DNA of 26,146 bases from Lentimicrobium sp. (GTDB taxonomy: Bacteria > Bacteroidota > Bacteroidia > Flavobacteriales > Flavobacteriaceae), in assembly GCA_022758945.1 (NCBI GenBank), contig JAEMQE010000070.1, forward strand, positions 1 to 26,146. Direction: 5' to 3'. The position numbers and the translations under genes were made by a program. Shown in pieces: positions 1-6,953 of the stretch (its first letter is position 1; every line of letters begins with the position of its first letter). The notes beneath the pieces were generated by a model. The model saw nothing but the letters and a program-made list of their open reading frames with translations. It was not told the DNA's origin and ran no database searches.

Positions 1-5
1 TCATT

Positions 6-455
6 ATGTCATACAATAAAATATTAATAGCCATAGACAGCAGCGCTTATGCAATGGAGGCGGCAAAAAAAGGTTTTAAATTAGCTCACCAATTAAAAGC
101 TTCCATAGGTCTTATATATGTGATTGATAAAAATAAAGAATCCTTAAATGCCGATTTGGGAATAACTCCCGATAATAGTCAGGCGATATTAATAAGACAG
201 GCTGAAGAAAACATTACACAAATGATAAAACTCTATGACGGGATAGATGAAGTTATACAATTTACCCCAGAAGGTTTGCCTCAACATGAAATTATAAAAA
301 TAGCCAAAGAATGGAAGGCTGATTTAATTGTAATTGGAACTCACGGAAGAACTGGCCTGATGCATTTGCTCATGGGCAGTGTGGCAGAATATATTGTTAG
401 ACATTCGCCTCTTCCAGTTATGGTTGTTCCAAAAATAAAAAGTGAATATTACTAA
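6..455 (+). CDS. Universal stress protein, UspA family (paralogue 1)
   Basis: A single-domain cytoplasmic UspA protein of 149 residues. The N-terminus MSYNKILIAID forms beta-strand 1 with the conserved Asp. Near residues 111-126 is the nucleotide-binding motif G-x2-G-x9-G-S (GTHGRTG followed by GSVAEY), so it should be of the ATP-binding class. The C-terminus HSPLPVMVVP is typical of the family. It is a paralogue of the gene at 2404-2856, with about half the residues identical by eye, and the two genes share a 36-base identical block near their 3' ends (375-410 and 2773-2808). A decayed EamA gene follows it, just as an intact EamA gene follows the other copy. The start is chosen because both paralogues begin with the same MSYNKI. 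The exact stress role cannot be read from the sequence. Confidence 0.93.
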   Translation: MSYNKILIAIDSSAYAMEAAKKGFKLAHQLKASIGLIYVIDKNKESLNADLGITPDNSQAILIRQAEENITQMIKLYDGIDEVIQFTPEGLPQHEIIKIAKEWKADLIVIGTHGRTGLMHLLMGSVAEYIVRHSPLPVMVVPKIKSEYY

Positions 456-497
456 ATGCAACACGCTTTTCATTTTCTTCTCAAAAGAGGCATCTGA

Positions 498-660
498 TTT
501 TCGTGGATATTTATTTTAAGAAAGTTGTACTCGTTGATAAACTTAGTGTGGCTCGACCATTTTTTACAAGAAAGTGACTCGGTAAATGGCTTTGATTACA
601 GTACCGGTTATTGTGGGCACATTTGTTTTACTACTTTAATTTAAATTGTTTTAACAAAAA
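498..660 (+). pseudogene. Decayed remnant of a one-domain EamA transporter gene
   Basis: This stretch aligns by eye with the 3' half of the intact EamA gene at 2870-3283 and with its downstream flank. Shared blocks are tttcgtggatatt (from 498), cgttgataaact-agtgt-gctc near 531-554, and a last block around 588-660 covering the end of the gene and the trailer ctttaatttaaat. Between the blocks are deletions that break the frame, and no start codon or 5' half is left. It follows usp paralogue 1 in the same order as the intact pair, so it is best read as a dead second copy from a usp-EamA duplication. Confidence 0.8.
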
Positions 661-674
661 TATTAACCAATTAT

Positions 675-1097
675 ATGCCAATGAAACTTCCAGATAACCA
701 CCAACGAGGAATAAATGCCATTGCTGTTGTTATAGAAAAAAAATTAGAAGCGATGCAAAATGCGCTAAATAGAAATAAAACGAATACCAGGGGAATTGCA
801 ATGAGTTACATCAATGATGTGTCAGAAGAAAACAGGAACCTAATTTTAAAAGACATAGACGATTTATACCATTTATTAGAAAAGTTTTGCCTGCGATACC
901 AAATTCCAAAACAGGATTATAGTTTAAAAAGGGAGTTAAATACCAGTGCTACATTTCTTTGGGTAGATTTAGCAGATGCTAATGGAAAAAGCTTAAAAGG
1001 TTTTGGAAAATTAGATCCTGAAATTATAAAGGAATACGATACATTCATCAATCAAATGATTGAGAAAACAAATAAAATTGCACACATAACAAATTAA
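675..1097 (+). CDS. Conserved-looking hypothetical protein, 140 aa, upstream of enolase
   Basis: I do not recognise this family. The protein has 140 residues, is charged and mostly helical in appearance, and has no signal peptide, membrane segment or cysteine-based metal motif; it has a single cysteine near residue 75. The middle (roughly 45-80) reads as an amphipathic helix rich in Asp, Glu, Leu and Lys. The C-terminal third contains FLWVDLADAN and FGKLDPEIIKEYD. A second ATG lies two codons in, at 681, and either could be the start. It ends 12 bases before the enolase start, on the same strand, so the two are very likely co-transcribed. Codon use resembles its neighbours. It lies between the two usp-EamA repeats. 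No function is proposed. Confidence 0.75.
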   Translation: MPMKLPDNHQRGINAIAVVIEKKLEAMQNALNRNKTNTRGIAMSYINDVSEENRNLILKDIDDLYHLLEKFCLRYQIPKQDYSLKRELNTSATFLWVDLADANGKSLKGFGKLDPEIIKEYDTFINQMIEKTNKIAHITN

Positions 1098-1109
1098 AAA
1101 AATTACATT

Positions 1110-2387
1110 ATGAAAATCACAAAAGTTCACGCAAGAGAAGTATTAGATTCCAGAGGAAATCCTACTGTAGAAGCCGAAATCACTATTGACAATCATTTTT
1201 TTGGTCGAGCCATTTCGCCTTCAGGAGCTAGCACTGGCGAAAAAGAAGCTGCCGAATTGAGGGACAACGACAAAAATCGATACCAGGGAAAAGGTGTTTC
1301 TAAAGCCGTAAACAATGTCAATACCATCATCGCAAACGGTTTGATCGGTAAAGAATTATTCCTTCAAAACGAAGTCGATGCCATTATGATTGCTTTAGAT
1401 GGAACGCCTAATAAATCCAATTTGGGTGCCAATGGTATTTTAGCGGTTTCCATTGCTTATGCCAAAGCTTCCGCTGCTTTAAATCAAATTCCGTTGTACC
1501 GCCAATTCAAAAATCAATCCACTTACACAATGCCAGTGCCTTGTATGAATGTGATTAATGGCGGAAGACACGCTGATAACAACGTCGATTTTCAGGAATT
1601 TATGATTGCGCCGCACAACGCACCAAACTTCAAAGAAAGCATCCGAATGGGAGAAGAAGTATTTCATACGCTGAAAGAAATTTTGAAAGCCAAAGGATAT
1701 TCTACAGCTGTTGGCGATGAAGGAGGATTTGCACCCAATTTAAAATCGAATGAAGAAGCAGTTGAAGTGATATTGGAAGCCATTACCAAAGCAGGATTTA
1801 CACCAGGAAAAGACGTTTCTTTATGTTTAGATCCCGCCACCAGTGAAATGTGGAAAGGCGGCAACTACGAATTTTTCAAAAGCACCAAAGAGCAAAAAAC
1901 AAGCGAACAAATGATTGCACTTTGGGAGAATTGGACGGCTCAATATCCTATTGTTTTGTTGGAAGACGGTTTGGGCGAAAACGACTGGAAAGGATGGCAA
2001 GAATTAACACAACGATTGGGCAACAAAGTAGAATTGGTTGGCGATGATATTTTCTGTACCAATCCAAAAATCCTGCAAGAAGGAATTGACCAGAAAATAG
2101 GCAACTCGGTTTTGATTAAATTAAACCAAATTGGCACCGTTAGCGAAACATTGGAAACTATTGATTTGGCTTACAAAAATAATTACAATTGCTTCATTTC
2201 GCACCGTAGCGGAGAAACCGAAGACACCACCATTGCCGACTTGACCGTTGCCGTTGGAGCAGGACATTTAAAAACAGGAAGTGGTTGCCGAAGCGAAAGA
2301 GTTTCAAAATTCAATCAGTTATTGCGTATTGAAGAGGAATTAGGAAAGGATGCAAAATTTGCAGGCATAAATGCTTTTAAAAGTTGA
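1110..2387 (+). CDS. eno: Enolase (phosphopyruvate hydratase), divergent copy
   Basis: Enolase interconverts 2-phosphoglycerate and phosphoenolpyruvate in the cytoplasm. At 425 residues it has normal length. The family residues are visible: His154 and Glu163 in the NGGRHAD...DFQEF segment, Glu204 in GDEGGFAPN, the Mg ligands Asp241, Glu285 and Asp312, Lys337 in VLIKLNQIGT, the SHRSGETEDT loop near 364-373, and Lys388 in LKTGSGCRSER. It should therefore be active. Several family positions differ from usual bacterial housekeeping enolases (ISPSGAST, LCLDPATSEM, VPCMNVINGG). It sits with stress proteins and transporters, not glycolytic genes. I infer a second, condition-specific enolase, but the window cannot show whether another eno exists. 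The downstream usp starts 16 bases after the stop. Confidence 0.96.
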   Translation: MKITKVHAREVLDSRGNPTVEAEITIDNHFFGRAISPSGASTGEKEAAELRDNDKNRYQGKGVSKAVNNVNTIIANGLIGKELFLQNEVDAIMIALDGTPNKSNLGANGILAVSIAYAKASAALNQIPLYRQFKNQSTYTMPVPCMNVINGGRHADNNVDFQEFMIAPHNAPNFKESIRMGEEVFHTLKEILKAKGYSTAVGDEGGFAPNLKSNEEAVEVILEAITKAGFTPGKDVSLCLDPATSEMWKGGNYEFFKSTKEQKTSEQMIALWENWTAQYPIVLLEDGLGENDWKGWQELTQRLGNKVELVGDDIFCTNPKILQEGIDQKIGNSVLIKLNQIGTVSETLETIDLAYKNNYNCFISHRSGETEDTTIADLTVAVGAGHLKTGSGCRSERVSKFNQLLRIEEELGKDAKFAGINAFKS

Positions 2388-2403
2388 ACTTCATCTTAGA
2401 ATT

Positions 2404-2856
2404 ATGTCATACAATAAAATAGTAATTGCAGTAGATGATAGCCCTCACGCCATAAATGCTGCAAAAAGAGGTTTGGAATTAGCCCAACAATTACAAAGTG
2501 CTGTCGGATTTGTTTTTGTGGTAGATATTGATATTGAAACCATTAATGGCGAATTATTTATTAATCGTCAAAATAGTATGGTTATATTGATGAAAGAAGC
2601 TGAGGCAAACATCAAAAAGATTGCTGAAAAATATACTAAAGATTTGAACATAGAGTATTTTACAATGGAAGGCACTCCTCAAAAAGAAATTATCAGCAAA
2701 GCCATCAAATGGAATGCCGACATAATAATCGTGGGAACCCACGGTCGCACTGGTCTTGAACATTTACTCTTAGGCAGTGTGGCAGAATATATTGTTAGAC
2801 ATTCGCCTATTCCAGTAATGGTTGTACCTTTGGATAAAAAAACGCACTTGAAATAA
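2404..2856 (+). CDS. Universal stress protein, UspA family (paralogue 2)
   Basis: A 150-residue UspA protein. The motif GTHGRTG...GSVAEY near residues 112-127 gives the G-x2-G-x9-G-S ATP-binding signature. An in-frame ATG at 2371 would add 11 residues but lies inside the enolase gene. The ATG at 2404 is preferred because the protein then begins MSYNKI, exactly as paralogue 1 does, and because the 21 bases around the start (2401-2421) match those at 3-23. It follows enolase by 16 bases and precedes the EamA gene by 13 bases, so orf140, eno, usp and EamA probably form one operon. The 36-base block 2773-2808 is identical to 375-410, far more alike than the rest of the two genes. Confidence 0.94.
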   Translation: MSYNKIVIAVDDSPHAINAAKRGLELAQQLQSAVGFVFVVDIDIETINGELFINRQNSMVILMKEAEANIKKIAEKYTKDLNIEYFTMEGTPQKEIISKAIKWNADIIIVGTHGRTGLEHLLLGSVAEYIVRHSPIPVMVVPLDKKTHLK

Positions 2857-2869
2857 CTAAAACAAAATT

Positions 2870-3283
2870 ATGTGGTGGATTTACGCATTATTATCAGCGC
2901 TATTCGCTTCACTGACGGCAATCTTTGCTAAAATTGGCATTAAAGGGGTTGATTCGGACTTGGCAACGGCCATCAGAACCATTATCATTTTGGTCATAGC
3001 TTGGTCCATCGTATTTTTTAAAGGAAGTACGCAATCGCTGGCTTCGCTAACTAAGTACAACCTACTTTTTATTTGCCTCTCTGGAGCGGCAACGGGGCTT
3101 TCGTGGATATTTTATTTTAAAGCTTTACAAATAGGGAAAGTTTCACAGGTTGCACCCGTTGATAAACTAAGTGTAGCTCTAACCATTATTTTGTCGGTAG
3201 TCATTTTAAAAGAAATTGTCACGCTAAAAATGGCCATCGGGGCAGTGCTTATTATTGCGGGTACATTAGTTTTAATACTTTAA
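2870..3283 (+). CDS. One-domain EamA/DMT-family membrane protein
   Basis: A 137-residue integral membrane protein with about five hydrophobic segments and a single EamA domain. The start MWWIYALLSALFASLTAIFAKIG is the typical first helix of small EamA proteins. Later features are the GAATGLSWIFYFKALQIG segment near 73-90, followed by VSQVAPVDKLSV and a hydrophobic C-terminus. Most drug/metabolite transporters carry two EamA repeats; one-domain members are thought to act as dimers. Substrate is unknown. It sits directly behind usp paralogue 2 and a decayed copy lies at 498-660. The small zinc-enzyme gene follows 29 bases later on the same strand. Confidence 0.88.
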   Translation: MWWIYALLSALFASLTAIFAKIGIKGVDSDLATAIRTIIILVIAWSIVFFKGSTQSLASLTKYNLLFICLSGAATGLSWIFYFKALQIGKVSQVAPVDKLSVALTIILSVVILKEIVTLKMAIGAVLIIAGTLVLIL

Positions 3284-3312
3284 TTTAAATCATTTAACAA
3301 AATTAATTTGGA

Positions 3313-4356
3313 ATGGAAAACAAAACAAAAAATCTTATGAATACAATAACTGGGCTGATACTAAAAAGTAAAATGCGTTCCTTGGCAATAATTTTTTGCT
3401 TATTTGGAACACTTGCAACGCTGACTTCTTGGGGAACTTTTGGACACGAACATATCAATCACGCTGCGGTATTGGCATTGCCAAAGCCTATGCAACTCTT
3501 TTTTTACAATCACATCGATTATATAACACAAGAATCAACCGTACCTGATTTGAGAAAATACACCTTGAATGATAAAGCCGAAAGACCCAGACATTTCATC
3601 GATTTGGAAAATTTTGGAACGGTTGACAGTATTCCAAAATCGGCAACAGTGGCATTCAAAAAATATGATGCCGAGTTTATAGCCAAAAACGGCTCATTGC
3701 CGTGGTACATTCAGGAAATGATGCAAAAACTTACCACTGCTTTCAAAGAAAAAAGGAAGACTGAAATCTTATTTTTGGCGGCAGATTTAGGACATTACAT
3801 TGGTGATGCTACAATGCCTTTGCATACTTCGTCAAATCACAATGGACAATTAACGGATCAAAAAGGAATTCATTCACTATGGGAATCTCAAATCCCTGAA
3901 ATGTTTGGCGAGAACTATAATTTCAAAGTAGAAAACGCACGATACATTGACAATGTAGAACAGGAAACGTGGCATATAGTTTTGCAGACCCATCAATTAG
4001 TCGAACCCCTTTTATTGGCAGACAAAAATCTAAGAAATGCGATGAGGAATGATATATTTGCTAAGGATGCACAAGGGAATAATGCAAAAAACAAATATAA
4101 TGATTTGATTTATTCCAAAGAATATACTCAAAAATTCAATGAATCACTAAATGGTATGGTGGAAAAACAAATGAAAAAAGCCATACAAAGCACCGCTGAT
4201 TTTTGGTACACCGCTTGGGTCAATGCTGGCAAACCAGACTTGAGCAGTTTGGATCCGAAAGACTTGACATCATCAAATCAAAGGAAACTCAAAAAGGAAC
4301 TTAAAGCTTGGAGCAAAGGAAAACTAGTGGGAGTCAAAAATGACAAAGAATTTTAA
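3313..4356 (+). CDS. Zinc-dependent phospholipase C / S1-P1 nuclease-like exported protein
   Basis: A 347-residue protein of the zinc-dependent phospholipase C and S1/P1 nuclease fold. Key features: a Trp at residue 40 near the predicted mature N-terminus, followed by GHEHINHAAV; PDLRKY; RPRHFIDLENFG; and GHYIGDATMPLH followed by HSLWES. These supply the His and Asp residues that bind the three-zinc cluster in the fold. The hydrophobic segment around residues 22-38 is a signal peptide or anchor. The 20 or so residues before it suggest that translation may begin at Met9 or Met21 instead, as MRSLAIIFCL would be a cleaner signal start. Substrate (phospholipid or nucleic acid) cannot be decided. 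Its neighbours, two PAP2 phosphatases, fit lipid phosphate turnover at the envelope. Confidence 0.85.
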   Translation: MENKTKNLMNTITGLILKSKMRSLAIIFCLFGTLATLTSWGTFGHEHINHAAVLALPKPMQLFFYNHIDYITQESTVPDLRKYTLNDKAERPRHFIDLENFGTVDSIPKSATVAFKKYDAEFIAKNGSLPWYIQEMMQKLTTAFKEKRKTEILFLAADLGHYIGDATMPLHTSSNHNGQLTDQKGIHSLWESQIPEMFGENYNFKVENARYIDNVEQETWHIVLQTHQLVEPLLLADKNLRNAMRNDIFAKDAQGNNAKNKYNDLIYSKEYTQKFNESLNGMVEKQMKKAIQSTADFWYTAWVNAGKPDLSSLDPKDLTSSNQRKLKKELKAWSKGKLVGVKNDKEF

Positions 4357-4373
4357 TAACCTAAAAAATAGCG

Positions 4374-4940
4374 ATGCTTGAAAAAATAAAACAACTCGAT
4401 ACCGAACTGTTTCTGTACCTTAACGGCAAACACAACACTTTTTTTGACCCAATTATGTATTGGGCAAGCGACAAACTATTTTGGATTCCGTTCTATTTGA
4501 TTATTATATTCCTGCTTGTCAGGGAATACAAAAAACAAAGTATTTATATATTAATAAGCATCGGAATCCTGATTGCGCTTTGCGACCAGATTGCATCCCA
4601 CCTAATTAAAAATGCGGTACAAAGGTTACGTCCTTCACACGAACCGATTCTCGAAGGTCTAATCCATTTAAGTAAGGCAGGTCCAGGAGGTCAATATGGT
4701 TTTGTGTCATCTCATTCCGCCAATGCTTTTGGATTGGCTACTTTTCTAATACTTTTACTTCCCAAAAAATACACCCCTTTAAAATGGATATTGGGCTTTT
4801 GGGCCATTCTGGTAGCTTATAGCCGAATTTACAACGGGGTGCATTATCCAACGGATGTAATTGTAGCGGGGTTAATTGGAATGATATTAGCGTATTTAGT
4901 ATTTAAAATCTACTCTAAAGTAAAATTAAAATACTCCTGA
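4374..4940 (+). CDS. PAP2-family membrane phosphatase (copy A)
   Basis: A 188-residue integral membrane PAP2 phosphatase, of the type acting on undecaprenyl pyrophosphate, phosphatidate or lipid A phosphate. All three family motifs are present: K-x6-R-P (Lys79 to Pro87), a second motif reading SSHS at 112-115 with His114 in place of the usual PSGH, and S-R-x5-H-x3-D (Ser150, Arg151, His157, Asp161). There are about five membrane helices. The gene starts 17 bases after the phospholipase-like gene and is probably co-transcribed with it. A decayed fragment homologous to its 5' end lies at 5681-5759. Which lipid it dephosphorylates is not visible. Confidence 0.92.
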   Translation: MLEKIKQLDTELFLYLNGKHNTFFDPIMYWASDKLFWIPFYLIIIFLLVREYKKQSIYILISIGILIALCDQIASHLIKNAVQRLRPSHEPILEGLIHLSKAGPGGQYGFVSSHSANAFGLATFLILLLPKKYTPLKWILGFWAILVAYSRIYNGVHYPTDVIVAGLIGMILAYLVFKIYSKVKLKYS

Positions 4941-5036
4941 AGAAAACATTTTTTTATTCATTGCTCTAGTAATTCCTATATATGGGAAATACTACAATAA
5001 TTTTTTTGAGAAACAAACCACAAATAATTAAACTAA

Positions 5037-5678
5037 GTGAATAATATTTTTAAAACCAATATTTTTAAAATCATTAGCACAATTCTTTTACTGTTTTGTC
5101 TTTCAAACACAATTGCTCAAAATTTTGATATCGATTTACTCCGCGATATAAATCTTAATAGAAACAAATCTTTAGACCCAACTTTCAGAGCAATTACAAA
5201 TAGTGCCTTACCAATCAGCATTGCAACACCAATCATTATATATTCTGTTGGGCTAATAAAGAAAGATGGCACAGTTAAGAGAAAGGCGGTTTTCATTGCA
5301 GAAACAGTGCTAGTTTCAGGATTCATATCAGCAGTTTTAAAATATTCAGTAAATAAAGATAGACCTTATGTAACTTATCCAGATATTGAACAAGCTATCT
5401 CGGCAACGGGTCCTTCATTTCCGTCAGGTCATACTTCCGCTGCATTTGCAACGGCAACTTCGTTAAGCATTGCGTTTCCAAAATGGTATGTTATTGCTCC
5501 TTCATTTGTTTGGGCAGGAGCTGTTGGTTATTCTCGAATGGATTTGGGCGTACATTATCCAAGCGATGTTTTAGTGGGTGCAATAGTTGGAAGCGGTTCA
5601 GCTTATCTTACCTACAAATTAAATAAATGGATTAATAATAAAAAACAAAAAAACATTTTGTTTGATGGAACAAATTAA
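5037..5678 (+). CDS. PAP2-family phosphatase with N-terminal signal/anchor (copy B)
   Basis: A 213-residue PAP2 phosphatase, from a different subfamily than copy A. It starts with a likely signal peptide or anchor (hydrophobic residues about 12-27, ending TIAQ). The catalytic motifs are complete: K-x6-R-P (Lys102 to Pro110), PSGH at 129-132, and S-R-x5-H-x3-D (Ser166, Arg167, His173, Asp177). The start codon is GTG at 5037; no in-frame ATG gives the leader. It lies 96 bases behind copy A, in a gap where I see no terminator, so co-transcription is possible. Substrates of such proteins include phosphatidylglycerophosphate, undecaprenyl pyrophosphate and lipid A; this one cannot be assigned. Confidence 0.9.
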   Translation: MNNIFKTNIFKIISTILLLFCLSNTIAQNFDIDLLRDINLNRNKSLDPTFRAITNSALPISIATPIIIYSVGLIKKDGTVKRKAVFIAETVLVSGFISAVLKYSVNKDRPYVTYPDIEQAISATGPSFPSGHTSAAFATATSLSIAFPKWYVIAPSFVWAGAVGYSRMDLGVHYPSDVLVGAIVGSGSAYLTYKLNKWINNKKQKNILFDGTN

Positions 5679-5680
5679 TA

Positions 5681-5759
5681 AACTCTACACCCAATATTTC
5701 TGTATCTAAACGGCAAACACAACACGTTTTTTTACCTAATTATGTATTGGCAAGATTAA
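5681..5759 (+). pseudogene. Fossil of the 5' end of PAP2 copy A
   Basis: The segment aligns by eye with 4390-4475 of PAP2 copy A: ttctgta-ct-aacggcaaa, then cacaacac followed by a T tract, then aattatgtattgg and gcaag. Small insertions and deletions and a missing start codon make it non-coding. It shows that a further copy of this region once lay here. Confidence 0.75.
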
Positions 5760-5826
5760 AAATGAAATAATACAAAAACAAAACTAAGTTCAAAATTTAT
5801 TCCTATTCAAATCATCAATTTGACAG

Positions 5827-5970
5827 ATGAAAATTTTACTAACAGAAGACGAACCGGCATTGCAAAAAAGCATCAAGCAATACCTTGAAACGTAATGTAG
5901 TTGAAATATATTCAGATTTTGGCTAAGGTGGACAGGAACTGGACATCTATTGCTATACTCTCAACAACAG
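5827..5970 (+). pseudogene. Truncated, frameshifted response-regulator receiver domain
   Basis: An ATG at 5827 opens a reading frame beginning MKILLTEDEPALQKSIKQYL, a classic receiver-domain start with the acidic pocket. It stops after 22 codons (TAA at 5893). One base out of register the reading continues as NVVEIYSDFG, a stop, then GGQELDIYCYTLN, which matches the usual next part of a receiver domain. The phosphoacceptor Asp region and the output domain are gone. This and the PAP2 fossil account for the gap between 5679 and 5993; I see nothing else there. Confidence 0.65.
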
Positions 5971-5993
5971 CAATATCAAATATTTTTTACCTA

Positions 5994-6935
5994 TTAAAAA
6001 CCTAAAGTAATTTTATCTGTAGAATATAACTCAGACTTTGTATATGCTGTAGTTTCGCAAGAAAGAAATAATTTTTTTCCGTCGCTTGAACCAAAAGTGA
6101 TTCCTTCGGTTTGCCAATCATTGGTAGCATTTCCAATTACTTTTTGAACTACTTTCCCTGAGAAAAAAGAATCGTCAGTAAAATTAGACAGTAAGTATAT
6201 AAATGAGTTTTTATGTCCCGACGAATACCCTATTAAAATGACTTCGTTAGTTTGAGCATTATAATCGCCACCTGTAATGAGACCGTTTACATTATAAGTT
6301 CCAATTGCTGATACAGTGTATTGCCCAGGAGTTTTGGATAATTTATATACTCTGGTAGCGTAATCCCCACGATTTTTTGTGAAAATATATAAAAAATTTC
6401 CTTTAGAAATCACTGTTTCACAATCAAAATTATGGGTGCTTGTAGAAATGAAACTAGTTTGCTCCATGTATGAAAAGTCTATTGCCTCTGCTGTAACCTG
6501 TACGGTTTTGTCTGTAGAATTTACAAACTGAGATTTGCTGATTTTTAGAATTTTTAAATCTTTGCGAACACCATCATTATTTCCAAAATCGCCGATATAG
6601 ATGTAATTGTCATCAGCGGTAATGTCTTCCCAATCCACATTGGAATAATTAGTAACATTTATGGTTTGAATTAATGTTCCATCGATAGGGTTTACTTTAT
6701 AAAAAGCACTAGCACCTCCACCATCGTTGTGTGTGTAAATAAATCCATCGGACAAAACCACTCCAGAAGATTCTGGTGCAAATGTCGCCATTGTTCCCAA
6801 TTTTGTAACAAAATCTTTTTGAATAACTGGTGGATCTGGTGTTACTGGTACAGGTTCATCAGCAACTGAATTACTTGTACAACTGACTATGCATAATGTT
6901 AAACATCCGAGGATAATTCTAAAAGTACGTTTCAT
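5994..6935 (-). CDS. Predicted lipoprotein with propeller-like repeats
   Basis: A 313-residue exported lipoprotein: a signal peptide ends at the lipobox IVSC with Cys19 as the lipidated residue, followed by a Pro-rich linker (about 27-40). The rest carries short recurring blades with acidic signatures: FAPESSG, VDWEDITADDNYIYIGDFGNN, FDCETV and DWQTEGI. This pattern of a spaced Glu or Asp in each blade recalls beta-propellers of the SdiA-regulated/YjiK or phytase-like type, but I cannot name the family with certainty. It is the last gene of a minus-strand set, 18 bases behind the metallophosphoesterase, so the two are probably co-transcribed. A role in phosphoester use is only an inference from that neighbour. 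Confidence 0.8.
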   Translation of the reverse strand: MKRTFRIILGCLTLCIVSCTSNSVADEPVPVTPDPPVIQKDFVTKLGTMATFAPESSGVVLSDGFIYTHNDGGGASAFYKVNPIDGTLIQTINVTNYSNVDWEDITADDNYIYIGDFGNNDGVRKDLKILKISKSQFVNSTDKTVQVTAEAIDFSYMEQTSFISTSTHNFDCETVISKGNFLYIFTKNRGDYATRVYKLSKTPGQYTVSAIGTYNVNGLITGGDYNAQTNEVILIGYSSGHKNSFIYLLSNFTDDSFFSGKVVQKVIGNATNDWQTEGITFGSSDGKKLFLSCETTAYTKSELYSTDKITLGF

Positions 6936-6953
6936 TTTGATTACAGGTGAGGT

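Noticed and set aside
2371..2403. Upstream ATG for usp paralogue 2
   Set aside because: It lies inside the enolase reading frame, and the paralogue at 6 starts with the same MSYNKI, which fits only ATG 2404.
5760..5826. Possible small gene between the PAP2 fossil and the receiver fossil
   Set aside because: No start-stop pair of meaningful length and no conserved pattern.
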